Shown here: one piece after another, positions 28,055 through 37,048 of the stretch | How positions within the stretch are numbered: position 1 is the first letter of the stretch | Layout: every line of letters starts with the position of its first letter | Assembly (NCBI GenBank): GCA_964636495.1 | Contig: CAZWSL010000013.1 | Location: 18,652-82,651 of the forward strand | Length of the DNA: 64,000 bases | Direction of reading: 5' to 3' | Origin: Desulfobacula sp964636495 | Lineage (GTDB): Bacteria > Desulfobacterota > Desulfobacteria > Desulfobacterales > Desulfobacteraceae | Notes under the pieces: model-generated | Seen by the model: the letters and a program-made list of their open reading frames with translations, nothing else | Told to the model about the DNA's origin: nothing | The model's database searches: none | Program-made: the position numbers and the translations under genes

Positions 28055-28084
28055 AGGATAGGCAAATGATCTGGTTTTTGTCAA
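28055..28084 (-). promoter_or_regulatory. Sigma70-like promoter of the MIO-BKACE-TRAP cluster
   Basis: On the minus strand TTGACA (28084-28079) and TATCCT (28060-28055) are separated by 18 bp. They lie about 55 bp upstream of the MIO gene start at 28000, which has AAGGAGG. This is the best promoter match for the eight-gene cluster. Confidence 0.55.
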
Positions 28085-28226
28085 GAAATAATTTTTATTT
28101 TATAAGGATTATCGTGAAAATATCATATTAATCGAAGTTGAATCTTTTGATTTTGGCTTATTTTATAAGCTTTTTTGTTATGTTTGCCTTAATTTTATAA
28201 TATTTATCAAAAAGTGGTCTGTTTTT

Positions 28227-28859
28227 TTAAAAAGGGATTTCAAAAAAATAGTTTTTTAAATAGAGCTCTATTACATTTTCAAGATTATCAAGAGATGCAG
28301 AATAAAAGTGATCGCAGTTTTTCAGTACTTCATATTGAGGTGTGATCTTCCATCTTTTTATATGATCCTGAATAAGAGAGGGAGGGGCAATCTCATCGCT
28401 GTCACCTGAAACAATAAGGCCTGTGTGAGGCATTGCTTTTATATCTTCAAAGCTTATAAATCCCACAGGTGGAGATATCATGATATGATCGTCAATTTCA
28501 TATCCCCCTTCAATGATCTTTGCATTTACCCTTGCACCAAAAGAGTAGCCGGCAAGACAGACTCTTTCATAACCCAGTCTGCTTTTTAAGAAAGAGAGTA
28601 CTGCAAGAACATCATCCTGCTCTCCAACACCGTTATCAAACACACCGGTACTTTTCCCTGTTCCCCTGAAATTAAATTTCAGTGTGGTAAATCCTTTATT
28701 GAAAAATGCCCTTTCAATACTCATCACCACAGCGTTATTCATATCTCCTCCATAAAGGGGATGAGGATGGGTAATGGCTACAGCTTTTATCAATGAATTT
28801 TGGTTTAAGACTGCTTCAATCGTATTACTGCTGCAGTCAATTGTTATGTTGGAGTCCAT
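28227..28859 (-). CDS. Alpha/beta hydrolase
   Basis: This is a small serine-hydrolase-fold protein. The 210-residue protein has THPHPLYGGDMNN near residue 31, FNFRGTGKSTG, the nucleophile elbow GYSFGAR near residue 104, an acid candidate in SGDSDEIAPP and a late histidine in NCDHFY. This is the COG2945-like group of compact hydrolases, with no known specific substrate. It is 168 bp downstream of pyrG on the same strand and 227 bp upstream of the MIO gene. I would not assign it to either operon firmly. Confidence 0.75.
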   Translation of the reverse strand: MDSNITIDCSSNTIEAVLNQNSLIKAVAITHPHPLYGGDMNNAVVMSIERAFFNKGFTTLKFNFRGTGKSTGVFDNGVGEQDDVLAVLSFLKSRLGYERVCLAGYSFGARVNAKIIEGGYEIDDHIMISPPVGFISFEDIKAMPHTGLIVSGDSDEIAPPSLIQDHIKRWKITPQYEVLKNCDHFYSASLDNLENVIELYLKNYFFEIPF

Positions 28860-29027
28860 TTTTTACCTTTATTGTTATTATATTTACAAACCTGATTTTA
28901 ACACTATTGAGAAATCTGTTGAAAAAAAACAATAAAAATTACAGAGCCCGGGTCTGGAATCAGGAGAAGAGTTATCATGTTCTGATCAGATTCAGCTTAT
29001 TCAAAGAAAGCTTCTGCTATTTCAAGG

Positions 29028-30686
29028 TCAGGTGCATTCAGTTTGCTTTTTTTTTGCATTTTTTAATGATGCCTTGATAAAATCCCTGAACAGCGGATGG
29101 GGTGTTCCGGGTTTTGATTTGAATTCAGGATGAAACTGACAGCCAAGATACCATGGATGATCTTTCAGTTCAACGATTTCAACAAGTTCATGATCAGGAG
29201 ATGTGCCGCTTATTACAAGGCCTGCTTCTATCAGTTTATCCTTATATTCATTGTTAAATTCGAAACGATGCCTGTGCCGTTCAGATATTGTCTCTTTCTT
29301 ATATGCCTTCATTGCAAAAGTATCAGGAGCAAGCTTGCAGGGATAAGCACCAAGGCGCATGGTACCTCCCTTATCTGATTTTTCATTTCTCTTTTCAATC
29401 TGCTTGGTCTGTTCATCATACCACTCTTTCATCAGATAAATAACAGGATATGGCGTATATGGATCAAACTCCTGGCCATTGGCATCTTCAAAATTAAGCA
29501 GGTTTCTGGCAATTTCAATAACCGCCATGTGCATTCCCAGGCAGATACCAAAGTAGGGCACCTTCTGTTCTCTGGCATATTTTGCAGCTATAATTTTTCC
29601 TTCAATTCCCCTTGAGCCAAACCCGCCGGGAACAAGAATGCCGTCACTTGTAGAGAGAATTTCAGCTACATTCTCTTCTGTCAGTCTGGTTGAATCAATA
29701 TATTGAAGATTAACCTTGGCATCATTGGCTATTCCACCATGGGTCAACGCCTCATTCAAGCTTTTATAACTCTCTGTCAAATCGACATATTTTCCAACGA
29801 TCGCTATATTTACTGACAGTCTCGGGTTTTTAAGCCGGTCTACCATTTCCCTCCAGTCATCAAGTTTAGGTGATCTTGCCCATATATTAAGTTTTTTTAA
29901 TATCTTATCTCCTAAGCCTTCCTTGTTGTAAACCAGTGGTACTTCATAAATGCAATCCACATCTTTTGCTGTGAAGACATCATCCGTGCCCACATTACAG
30001 AAAAGAGCAATTTTTGCCTTAATGTCCTTATCCAGATAACTTTCTGTTCTGCAAAGCAGGATATCCGGTTGAATTCCAATACTTCTGAGTTCTTTTACAC
30101 TGTGCTGGGTTGGTTTTGTCTTTACTTCACATGCTGTTTTTATATATGGAACAAGGGTGAGGTGGATATATATGACATTTGAAGCGCCTGCATCATTCTT
30201 GAACTGGCGGATAGCTTCCAGAAATGGCAGCGATTCAATATCTCCAATTGTTCCACCAATCTCAACAATAACAACGTCAACATCTTTTGAAACCAGAAAA
30301 ATGCTCTGTTTGATTTCATCGGTAATATGGGGTATAACCTGGACTGTACCGCCAAGATACTCTCCTTTACGCTCCTTGGTTATTACCTGGTCATAAATTT
30401 TACCGGTTGTAAAATTATTATTTTTGCCAAGCTGAGCATGGGTGAATCTCTCATAATGACCCAGATCAAGATCTGTTTCAGCACCGTCATCAGTTACAAA
30501 AACCTCTCCATGCTGAAATGGATTCATGGTTCCGGGATCGACATTTATATATGGATCAAGCTTCTGTATCGTAACTGTTAGTCCCCGGCTCTCAAGAAGC
30601 ATTCCAATTGCTGCAGAGGCAAGTCCTTTGCCAAGAGATGAAAGAACACCTCCTGTAACGAAAATATATTTTGTAGATTCAGCCAT
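29028..30686 (-). CDS. pyrG: CTP synthase
   Basis: PyrG aminates UTP to CTP with glutamine and ATP. The 552-residue protein has the N-terminal synthase domain (FVTGGVLSSLGKGLASAAIG, DPYINVDPGTMNPFQHGEVF, GHYERF) and a class I glutamine amidotransferase domain with the nucleophile in FGICLGMHMAV and the His/Glu pair in CQFHPEFKS near the C-terminus. GAGAGG lies before the ATG. It follows eno and a short exported-protein gene, a common eno-pyrG vicinity. Length is normal. Confidence 0.95.
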   Translation of the reverse strand: MAESTKYIFVTGGVLSSLGKGLASAAIGMLLESRGLTVTIQKLDPYINVDPGTMNPFQHGEVFVTDDGAETDLDLGHYERFTHAQLGKNNNFTTGKIYDQVITKERKGEYLGGTVQVIPHITDEIKQSIFLVSKDVDVVIVEIGGTIGDIESLPFLEAIRQFKNDAGASNVIYIHLTLVPYIKTACEVKTKPTQHSVKELRSIGIQPDILLCRTESYLDKDIKAKIALFCNVGTDDVFTAKDVDCIYEVPLVYNKEGLGDKILKKLNIWARSPKLDDWREMVDRLKNPRLSVNIAIVGKYVDLTESYKSLNEALTHGGIANDAKVNLQYIDSTRLTEENVAEILSTSDGILVPGGFGSRGIEGKIIAAKYAREQKVPYFGICLGMHMAVIEIARNLLNFEDANGQEFDPYTPYPVIYLMKEWYDEQTKQIEKRNEKSDKGGTMRLGAYPCKLAPDTFAMKAYKKETISERHRHRFEFNNEYKDKLIEAGLVISGTSPDHELVEIVELKDHPWYLGCQFHPEFKSKPGTPHPLFRDFIKASLKNAKKKQTECT

Positions 30687-30706
30687 TATTCCTCTCTTGT
30701 TGAAAA

Positions 30707-31543
30707 TTATTCATGTAATTGTCTGGTTTCCGGGAGTGAATTTTCATACTCTCCCGTTATTGATCTATCTTTGATTTTATGATTGTCAACTGTGTCATCT
30801 GCTGGATATGTTTTTAACAAATTATCAATATTAAATAAACCAGAAGGTGCATTTGAGTGTAAATTGATATGTTCCACATTAATCATGGCAAACAGTCTGC
30901 TGTTTAAAAAAATATGAATCTGCATTGGGTAAAATGTTTTACTGACCTGTTTCCAGTTTTTATAAACAAACTCCACCTGCTGACTGTTTTTCTCTACCAC
31001 ATATCTTAATGGAAGAAATGTATTTTTTTCTATCCACAGACCGGGAACCTCACTGTTTTTTTTTCTCGGTTTTCCAATCACATAACAGATCGTGTCATTA
31101 TATCTTTGGAAGGATACTTCTTCAGTATCTGTCCCCCACAGATCAAGTTGTTTCAAATAGTTTTCATTATCCCTGTAAAGAAGGATATCTGTATAGAGGT
31201 CAGTAAGGGATTTTTCACGGGAGATTCCTTCTCTTTCTGATATTTTAAAGAAATTAAAATCAGACTCCACACTGAAATTAGCCAGGATATCGGGGAAAGT
31301 GTTAATGCGCAGACGGCCTGGAAATGAAAAGATCAGGTTTTCCTTTATTTTCACATAGGGCTGATCTGAGTCCTGATAATCTAAAATCACCTTATTCTGC
31401 CACACTTCAATACCGGCAGGTTCTTTGATCTTGTTTTGAACAAGATGCATCAGATGTGTCGCCTCTGGAACAAATGTCCAGCCTGTGGAGGGCATCACAA
31501 AAGATAAAAGTATAGACAGGGATAGAAAAAGATATTTTTTCAT
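30707..31543 (-). CDS. Exported protein, possible LolA-like fold
   Basis: This protein is of uncertain function. The ATG at 31543 starts a signal peptide (KKYLFLSLSILLSFVMPSTG), giving 278 residues; an upstream ATG at 31582 would overlap eno and add a non-signal extension. The mature protein is beta-rich (VWQNKVILDY, FSFPGRLRI, VPGLWIEKNTFLPLRY, VEFVYKNWKQV), a pattern seen in LolA/LolB-type lipoprotein-handling folds with their open beta sheet. There is no lipobox. It lies between eno (36 bp) and pyrG (20 bp) in one run, so co-transcription is likely. The LolA link is an impression from strand pattern only. Confidence 0.6.
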   Translation of the reverse strand: MKKYLFLSLSILLSFVMPSTGWTFVPEATHLMHLVQNKIKEPAGIEVWQNKVILDYQDSDQPYVKIKENLIFSFPGRLRINTFPDILANFSVESDFNFFKISEREGISREKSLTDLYTDILLYRDNENYLKQLDLWGTDTEEVSFQRYNDTICYVIGKPRKKNSEVPGLWIEKNTFLPLRYVVEKNSQQVEFVYKNWKQVSKTFYPMQIHIFLNSRLFAMINVEHINLHSNAPSGLFNIDNLLKTYPADDTVDNHKIKDRSITGEYENSLPETRQLHE

Positions 31544-31578
31544 AATTTTTTCAGGTCGCACATCTGTTAAACAGCAGA

Positions 31579-32850
31579 TCAAACAAAGATGTCCCTTGGA
31601 AATGCAGCAGAATCCCCAAGTTTTTCTTCAATTCTGATCAGCTGGTTATACTTTGCTACTCTGTCGCTCCTTGACATTGATCCGGTTTTAATCTGTCCTG
31701 AGTTTACACCCACGGCAAGGTCGGCAATAAATGAATCTTCTGTTTCACCTGATCTATGTGAAATAACGGTGGTATATCCGGACTCCTTTGCCATCTGAAT
31801 GGTATCTAATGTCTCTGTTACGGTTCCAATCTGGTTGAGTTTGATTAAAATCGAATTGCCGATACTTCTGCTTATCCCTTTCTGGAAAATATCCGGATTT
31901 GTGACAAAAATATCATCACCAACAATCTGAGTTGAGTTGCCAAGGCGCTGAGTCATTAATTCCCATGAGTCCCAGTCGCTTTCAGCAAGACCGTCCTCTA
32001 TGGAGTACAGAGGATATTTTTCGATTAATCTTTCATAATAGTCAATCAGATCTTTTGATGAGAGTTCTTTTCCTTCAGAAGCAAAGATATATTTCCCGTT
32101 TTTGTAAAATTCAGAAGCAGCTGCATCAAGGGCTATTCCGATATCTTTTCCCGGTCTGTATCCAGCTGCTTCTATGGCATTAATTATATATTCAACAGCC
32201 TCTTCATTGGATTTAAGATCAGGAGCAAACCCGCCTTCATCTCCCACAGCTGTGGAAAGGCCCTCACTTTTCAGTATTTTTGCAAGGTGATGAAATGTTT
32301 CAGCACCCATCTGGACTGCCTGGGATATGGAATCAGCACCAAATGGAAGAATCATGAATTCCTGAATATCAAGATTATTTGCAGCGTGAGCCCCTCCGTT
32401 GATTACATTCATCATGGGCAGAGGAAGCACCCTTGCATTAATGCCGCCAATATGCTGATACAGAGGTATTTCACAAGCATTTGCCGCAGCCCTTGCTGCT
32501 GCCATGGATACGCCAAGAATGGCATTGGCTCCAAGTCTTGATTTGTTTTCTGTGCCATCTATATCCTGCATTGTCCGGTCAAGGCCTGCCTGGTCCATGG
32601 CATCGTATCCAATAATTTCAGGTGCAATCACCTCATTAACGTTAACTACAGCATTTAAAACACCTTTACCCATGAACCGGTTTTTCTGGTTGTCCCTGAG
32701 TTCAAGAGCCTCTCTTGATCCGGTTGAAGCTCCAGAGGGAACAGCTGCTCTTCCTGATGCTCCGCAAGCCAGTGTTACATCCACCTCAATTGTTGGATTT
32801 CCCCTTGAGTCTATAATCTCCCTTGCCATAATATCAATTAATTCAGTCAT
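31579..32850 (-). CDS. eno: Enolase
   Basis: Enolase interconverts 2-phosphoglycerate and phosphoenolpyruvate. The 423-residue protein has the N-terminal AREIIDSRGNPT, GASTGSREALELRD, AVGDEGGFAPDL, the Mg-site ALDAAASEF and SIEDGLAESDWD, GDDIFVTN, and the C-terminal SHRSGETEDSFIADLAVG signature. Length matches the family. It heads the eno-exported protein-pyrG run on the minus strand and is divergent from adk. Confidence 0.96.
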   Translation of the reverse strand: MTELIDIMAREIIDSRGNPTIEVDVTLACGASGRAAVPSGASTGSREALELRDNQKNRFMGKGVLNAVVNVNEVIAPEIIGYDAMDQAGLDRTMQDIDGTENKSRLGANAILGVSMAAARAAANACEIPLYQHIGGINARVLPLPMMNVINGGAHAANNLDIQEFMILPFGADSISQAVQMGAETFHHLAKILKSEGLSTAVGDEGGFAPDLKSNEEAVEYIINAIEAAGYRPGKDIGIALDAAASEFYKNGKYIFASEGKELSSKDLIDYYERLIEKYPLYSIEDGLAESDWDSWELMTQRLGNSTQIVGDDIFVTNPDIFQKGISRSIGNSILIKLNQIGTVTETLDTIQMAKESGYTTVISHRSGETEDSFIADLAVGVNSGQIKTGSMSRSDRVAKYNQLIRIEEKLGDSAAFPRDIFV

Positions 32851-33233
32851 ATCACCTCCGTGCCGGATAAGTTCTAATTTATCTGCTGGTTTTGTTGAGC
32901 ATCAATCTCAATAGTGGTGGTTATCTTTTATTTGTTGACACTATTATTAACTGCACCTGAACTACAAAATAAGTCAGAAAAATAAGTTAAGAATATTTTT
33001 CGATAGTAATAACAATATCCATTTATACATTCAAGGAATATTGTAAAATTTTTAAATTTACCCGGGCAAAACCATACTAAATCTTGACAAATAAATTTTG
33101 CTTTTATACTTAAAAAAAGCAGCTTGGAATATATGCAAAGGTTGTGAACCATAAACGGTGTGTTGTTGTTAATCAGAAGAGTATTTTGAATAAAACAAAA
33201 GTGTAATCCTAAAACCCTCAAAAGGAGTTGTAA
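32851..33233. other. 383-bp divergent intergenic region eno/adk
   Basis: This A+T-rich spacer between divergent eno and adk should hold both promoters. Only short shadow frames are seen and no RNA gene or repeat. A possible adk promoter is described separately. Confidence 0.6.
33084..33110 (+). promoter_or_regulatory. Candidate promoter for adk
   Basis: TTGACA (33084-33089) and TATACT (33105-33110) lie about 125 bp upstream of adk. The spacer is 15 bp, shorter than the preferred 17, so the call is weak. Confidence 0.4.
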
Positions 33234-33908
33234 ATGAACATTTTATTTTTTGGACCAAACGGAAGTGGTAAAGGAACCCAGGGATCTATCCTGAAAGACA
33301 GGTATAATATTGCTCATATTGAATCAGGTGCTATTTTCCGTGAAAATATAAAGGGTGGAACTGAACTTGGAAAAAAAGCAAAAGAGTTTATTGATAAAGG
33401 GGACCTGGTTCCAGATGATATCACCATTCCAATGGTGCTTGACAGAATAAAACAGGATGACTGTAAAAATGGATGGCTTCTTGATGGTTTTCCAAGAAAC
33501 AAAGTTCAGGCTGAAAAACTGCATGCTTCTTTAGAGGAAGCTGGCATACAACTTAGCATAGTGATTGAGATGATTCTCGATCGACAGATTGCAAAAAATA
33601 GAATCATGGGACGCCGCCTGTGTGCTGAAGATAACAATCACCCCAATAATATTTTTATTGATGCAATTAAACCTGACGGAGATAAATGCCGTGTCTGTGG
33701 CGGTGAACTGAGTGCAAGGGATGATGATCAGGATGAGGCAGCAATTGATAAACGTCATTCAATATATTATGACACAGAAACCGGAACGCTTGCCTCTTCA
33801 TACTACTTTAGAGATCTGGCTGAAAAAGATGATTCCATAAAGTATTTTACACTTGCTGGAGAAAATGATCTTAAGTCTGTGACAGAAGAGTTGATCTCTA
33901 AACTGTAA
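33234..33908 (+). CDS. adk: Adenylate kinase
   Basis: Adk balances AMP, ADP and ATP. The 224-residue protein has the P-loop GPNGSGKGT, IESGAIFREN, KGDLVPDDITI, LLDGFPRN and the LID arginine in GRRLCAED. The LID is unusual: a CRVCGGEL half-site remains, but the first CxxC of the usual four-cysteine zinc site is reduced to a single cysteine (RLCAEDNNHPN), so zinc binding may be changed or use His/Asp. AAAAGGAG precedes the ATG. It stands alone upstream of rpsU. Confidence 0.9.
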   Translation: MNILFFGPNGSGKGTQGSILKDRYNIAHIESGAIFRENIKGGTELGKKAKEFIDKGDLVPDDITIPMVLDRIKQDDCKNGWLLDGFPRNKVQAEKLHASLEEAGIQLSIVIEMILDRQIAKNRIMGRRLCAEDNNHPNNIFIDAIKPDGDKCRVCGGELSARDDDQDEAAIDKRHSIYYDTETGTLASSYYFRDLAEKDDSIKYFTLAGENDLKSVTEELISKL

Positions 33909-34026
33909 AGGTAATTTTATCATACTGCTGTTTTTTATTTTCCTTGATTTTATACTCTTTTTTTGTTAAGTAGATCGGTCATAAATAGTAAAGTATTTAA
34001 ATACACAATGAAAGGGGCGATGTTTT

Positions 34027-34236
34027 TTGAAGGAAATTACAGTTACAGTGATTGATAATGATGTTGAAAGAGCTTTGAGGATTTTAAAGAAAAAAATCCA
34101 GAATGACGGCCTTTTCAAACGTCTTAAAGTGAAGAAGCATTTTGAGAAACCATGTCAGTACAGACGACGTAAGATGAGAGAAGCAATTAGAAGAGAACGA
34201 ATTGCTGCCTCGCGGTCACGTAGAAGACAGAAATAG
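34027..34236 (+). CDS. rpsU: 30S ribosomal protein S21
   Basis: S21 is a small basic protein of the 30S subunit platform. The 69-residue protein has the family core ERALRILKKKIQNDG and FEKPCQYRRRKMREAIRRER and an Arg-rich tail. The start is TTG at 34027, preceded by AAAGGGG. It is monocistronic with its own terminator. Confidence 0.93.
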   Translation: MKEITVTVIDNDVERALRILKKKIQNDGLFKRLKVKKHFEKPCQYRRRKMREAIRRERIAASRSRRRQK

Positions 34237-34253
34237 ATTTTTTTAGTGTTTAT

Positions 34254-34296
34254 CCCCGGTATGATTTCTTCCAAGTGAATTATACCGGGGTTTTTT
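34254..34296 (+). terminator. Rho-independent terminator of rpsU
   Basis: A nine-base stem CCCCGGTAT/ATACCGGGG closes a 19-base loop and is followed directly by TTTTTT. It begins 17 bp after the rpsU stop. Confidence 0.9.
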
Positions 34297-34367
34297 ATTT
34301 GTTTTTTGATAATATTTAATCTGGTCGGAGTCTGGTTTAAAATTATGAACAGCCTTGGTTATTCAAT

Positions 34368-35666
34368 ATGAAAAAAAAAGCGTATAAGCAGTGTCTTGAT
34401 AAAATTTATACACTTGGACGTTTTGGCATCAAGCTCGAGCTTGACACCATATCTGATATACTCGGTATACTGGGTAATCCTGAAAAACAGTATAAAATAG
34501 TGCATGTTGCAGGGACGAATGGTAAAGGCTCTACTGCAACATATATAGCATCAATTCTGCAGATGGCAGGGTTTAAAACAGCACTTTATACTTCTCCCCA
34601 TCTTGTCAGTTTTAATGAACGTATAAAAGTTAATGGCAGACAAATTTCAGATAAAGGTGTTGTCGAAGCATACCAGGCAGTCAATAAAGCAGATATAGGT
34701 GAAAGAAAAGCGACTTTCTTCGAGATTGCCACTACAATGGGATTTTACCATTTTGCAAAAAAAAATGTAGAGTGGGCTGTAATAGAAACCGGTATGGGCG
34801 GGAGATTTGATGCCACCAATATTGTCAAACCTGAAGTAAGCGTTATTACAAATCTTTCCATTGAGCACACAGATTACCTTGGAAATACAATCAAAGCTCT
34901 TGCAGGGGAAAAAGGCGGTATTATAAAAAAAGGTGTTCCAGTAGTAACAGGAGTATCACAACCTTCAGGCCTTAAAGTCATAAAAAAAATTGCCAGTGAA
35001 AAAACATCCAGACTATATATTTATAAAAAAGATTTTTCAGCGAGAAAAAATCCAGGACAGAACAGTATCTCTTATAAAGGGTTGAAAAACAGTTTTAAAT
35101 ATTTACAGAAACCTCTGCCAGGGGATCATCAAAAAGAGAATGTAAGCCTGGCTCTGGCAGCATGTGAATTGATTTTTGAAGATCTCAAATTAAACCACGG
35201 AGAATATAATCTGGATAATGACCTCATTGAAAAAGGATTTGCCATAACAAAATGGCCTGGCCGTCTTGAACATATACAGCAGAACCCTCTTGTAATTCTT
35301 GATGGGGCTCACAACCTGAAGGCAGCAAAAGTACTTAAGAAATATCTCTCTTCACATCTTAAAAATAAAAAATTGACTCTGGTCCTTGGTATCCTTGATG
35401 ACAAGCCATATGAAAAAATGATTGAAAGTCTTGTACCGTGTGCTGAAAATATCATTTTAACAAAGGCGAAAATTGATAGAAGTCTTGAACCGGATGTTCT
35501 GAAAAAAGCAGTAGAGAAAATTACAGCAAAGCCTGCTGTAATTATTGAAGATGTAAAAAAGGCTGTCTCACATGCCATTGCCATATCAAAGGGTGAAGAT
35601 GCGGTCTGTATTGCAGGATCTCTATATGTCGCAGGAGAAGTAAAAGAGCAGTTTCACAGCAGATGA
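34368..35666 (+). CDS. folC: Bifunctional folylpolyglutamate/dihydrofolate synthase
   Basis: FolC adds glutamate to folates (and, in bifunctional forms, to dihydropteroate). The 432-residue Mur-ligase-type protein has VAGTNGKGSTATYIASIL (P-loop), YTSPHLVSFNERI, the ETGMGGRFDATN motif, SIEHTDYLG, WPGRLEH and LDGAHNLKAAKVL. There is no strong Shine-Dalgarno before the ATG, but the N-terminus fits the family. It directly precedes tRNA-Arg. Confidence 0.92.
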   Translation: MKKKAYKQCLDKIYTLGRFGIKLELDTISDILGILGNPEKQYKIVHVAGTNGKGSTATYIASILQMAGFKTALYTSPHLVSFNERIKVNGRQISDKGVVEAYQAVNKADIGERKATFFEIATTMGFYHFAKKNVEWAVIETGMGGRFDATNIVKPEVSVITNLSIEHTDYLGNTIKALAGEKGGIIKKGVPVVTGVSQPSGLKVIKKIASEKTSRLYIYKKDFSARKNPGQNSISYKGLKNSFKYLQKPLPGDHQKENVSLALAACELIFEDLKLNHGEYNLDNDLIEKGFAITKWPGRLEHIQQNPLVILDGAHNLKAAKVLKKYLSSHLKNKKLTLVLGILDDKPYEKMIESLVPCAENIILTKAKIDRSLEPDVLKKAVEKITAKPAVIIEDVKKAVSHAIAISKGEDAVCIAGSLYVAGEVKEQFHSR

Positions 35667-35674
35667 TTAATAAT

Positions 35675-35750
35675 GCGCCCGTAGCCCAGTGGATAAGGCG
35701 TCAGCCTCCGAAGCTGAAGATCGCTGGTTCGATTCCAGCCGGGCGTACCA
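35675..35750 (+). tRNA. tRNA-Arg (anticodon CCG)
   Basis: A 76-base cloverleaf with encoded CCA. Acceptor arms GCGCCCG and CGGGCGT pair (first pair G-U), the anticodon stem CAGC/GCTG encloses CCTCCGAAG with anticodon CCG, and the T-arm has GGTTCGATTCC. It starts 8 bp after folC. Confidence 0.95.
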
Positions 35751-35812
35751 CTCCATGAACAAAAATAAAGTATGAAATTATTGACAGGATATCTGGAAAT
35801 AGGGCGTAATCT

Positions 35813-37048
35813 ATGAGTACTTCACTTAAAATAGGCCTTGTAAGCTATCGAAGTAATCCCCACTGTGGCGGACAGGGTGTTTATATAAGACATTTGAGCC
35901 ATGCCTTGAGCGATCTTGGACATGAGGTTGAAGTGATTGCAGGACCGCCTGACCCCCTTTTAAATAACAGCGTAAAGCTGACCATGCTGGAAACACTGGA
36001 TCTTTATAATCCTGAAGATCTTTTCAGAACACCCACTCTGGAAGAGTTGAAAAATCCAATCAATCTGCTTGAGTGGATTGATATATCAACTCTGGGATTT
36101 CCTGAACCCTTAACATTTGGTATGAGGGTAAAACAGCATCTTAAAAAAACCAATAAAGAGTATGATATCATCCACGACAACCAGAGTCTTTCCTACAGTA
36201 TTTTATCAATAGCACGGACCATACCGGTAACGGCAACGATTCACCATCCCATAACAGTGGATAGAAGGATTGCGGTAAAAAGTACAAAATCTTTTTTTAA
36301 AAAAGTTAAAGCATTACGATGGTATTCATTTATTACTGTCCAAAAATATGTTGCCCGGAAGCTGTCAAGTATTATAACGGTTTCCGAGGCCTCTAAAAAA
36401 GATATTGCAAGGGAATTTCATATTCCTGAAAAAAGATTTAAAGCGATTCCCATAGGTATTGATACGGAAAGCTTCCATCCTGTGGAAACCATTAAAAGGC
36501 GGGTTAATCGAATTATTGTCACCAATAGTGCTGACACTCCTTTAAAAGGGTTATATCATCTTTTGCATGCAGTAAAAAAAGTATTAAAAATACGTCGGGT
36601 CAAGCTTGTTGTTATCGGCAGTCCAAAGAAAAAAGGTGGCATTGAAAAACTGATTGAAAAACTTAACCTGGGACAATATATTAAATTTACAGGCCGTATT
36701 GATCATGAACAGTTTGTAAAAGAGTATGCAAAGGCAAGTATTGCAGTCATACCTTCACTGTATGAAGGTTTTGGTCTGCCGGTGGGAGAAGCCATGGCAT
36801 GCAGAATACCGGTAATATGCACGACAGGCGGTGCGCTGCCAGAGGTTGCAGGAGATGCCACAAAGCTTGTGCCTCCGGGCGATGCAAAGGCGCTTGCTGA
36901 TGCAATACTTGAATTAATGGATAATCCCGCTCTTCGGGAAAATCTTGCAGAAAAGGGTTATAAGCGGGTCATGGAAGAGTTTACGTGGGAAAAAACGGCT
37001 GTTAGAACGGTTGAGGCTTACAGAGAAACAATCAATGATTACCATTGA
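35813..37048 (+). CDS. Glycosyltransferase family 4
   Basis: This GT-B fold retaining glycosyltransferase probably builds a glycolipid or surface glycan. The 411-residue protein has GGQGVYIRHLSHALSDLGHEVEV at its start in pieces (GGQGVYIRHL), ITVSEASKKDI, GLYHLLHAVKKV and the donor-site pattern SLYEGFGLPVGEAMA with E-x7-E. C-terminal DPKALA-like segments (PPGDAKALADAI) fit GT4. Its end overlaps the methyltransferase gene by 14 bp, so the two act in one operon. Confidence 0.88.
   Translation: MSTSLKIGLVSYRSNPHCGGQGVYIRHLSHALSDLGHEVEVIAGPPDPLLNNSVKLTMLETLDLYNPEDLFRTPTLEELKNPINLLEWIDISTLGFPEPLTFGMRVKQHLKKTNKEYDIIHDNQSLSYSILSIARTIPVTATIHHPITVDRRIAVKSTKSFFKKVKALRWYSFITVQKYVARKLSSIITVSEASKKDIAREFHIPEKRFKAIPIGIDTESFHPVETIKRRVNRIIVTNSADTPLKGLYHLLHAVKKVLKIRRVKLVVIGSPKKKGGIEKLIEKLNLGQYIKFTGRIDHEQFVKEYAKASIAVIPSLYEGFGLPVGEAMACRIPVICTTGGALPEVAGDATKLVPPGDAKALADAILELMDNPALRENLAEKGYKRVMEEFTWEKTAVRTVEAYRETINDYH

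Noticed and set aside
28156..28176. GCTTAT/ATAAGC hairpin followed by TTTTTT on the plus strand
   Set aside because: No plus-strand gene precedes it, and on the minus strand it lacks a U-tract. It lies in an A+T-rich promoter region, so chance is likely.
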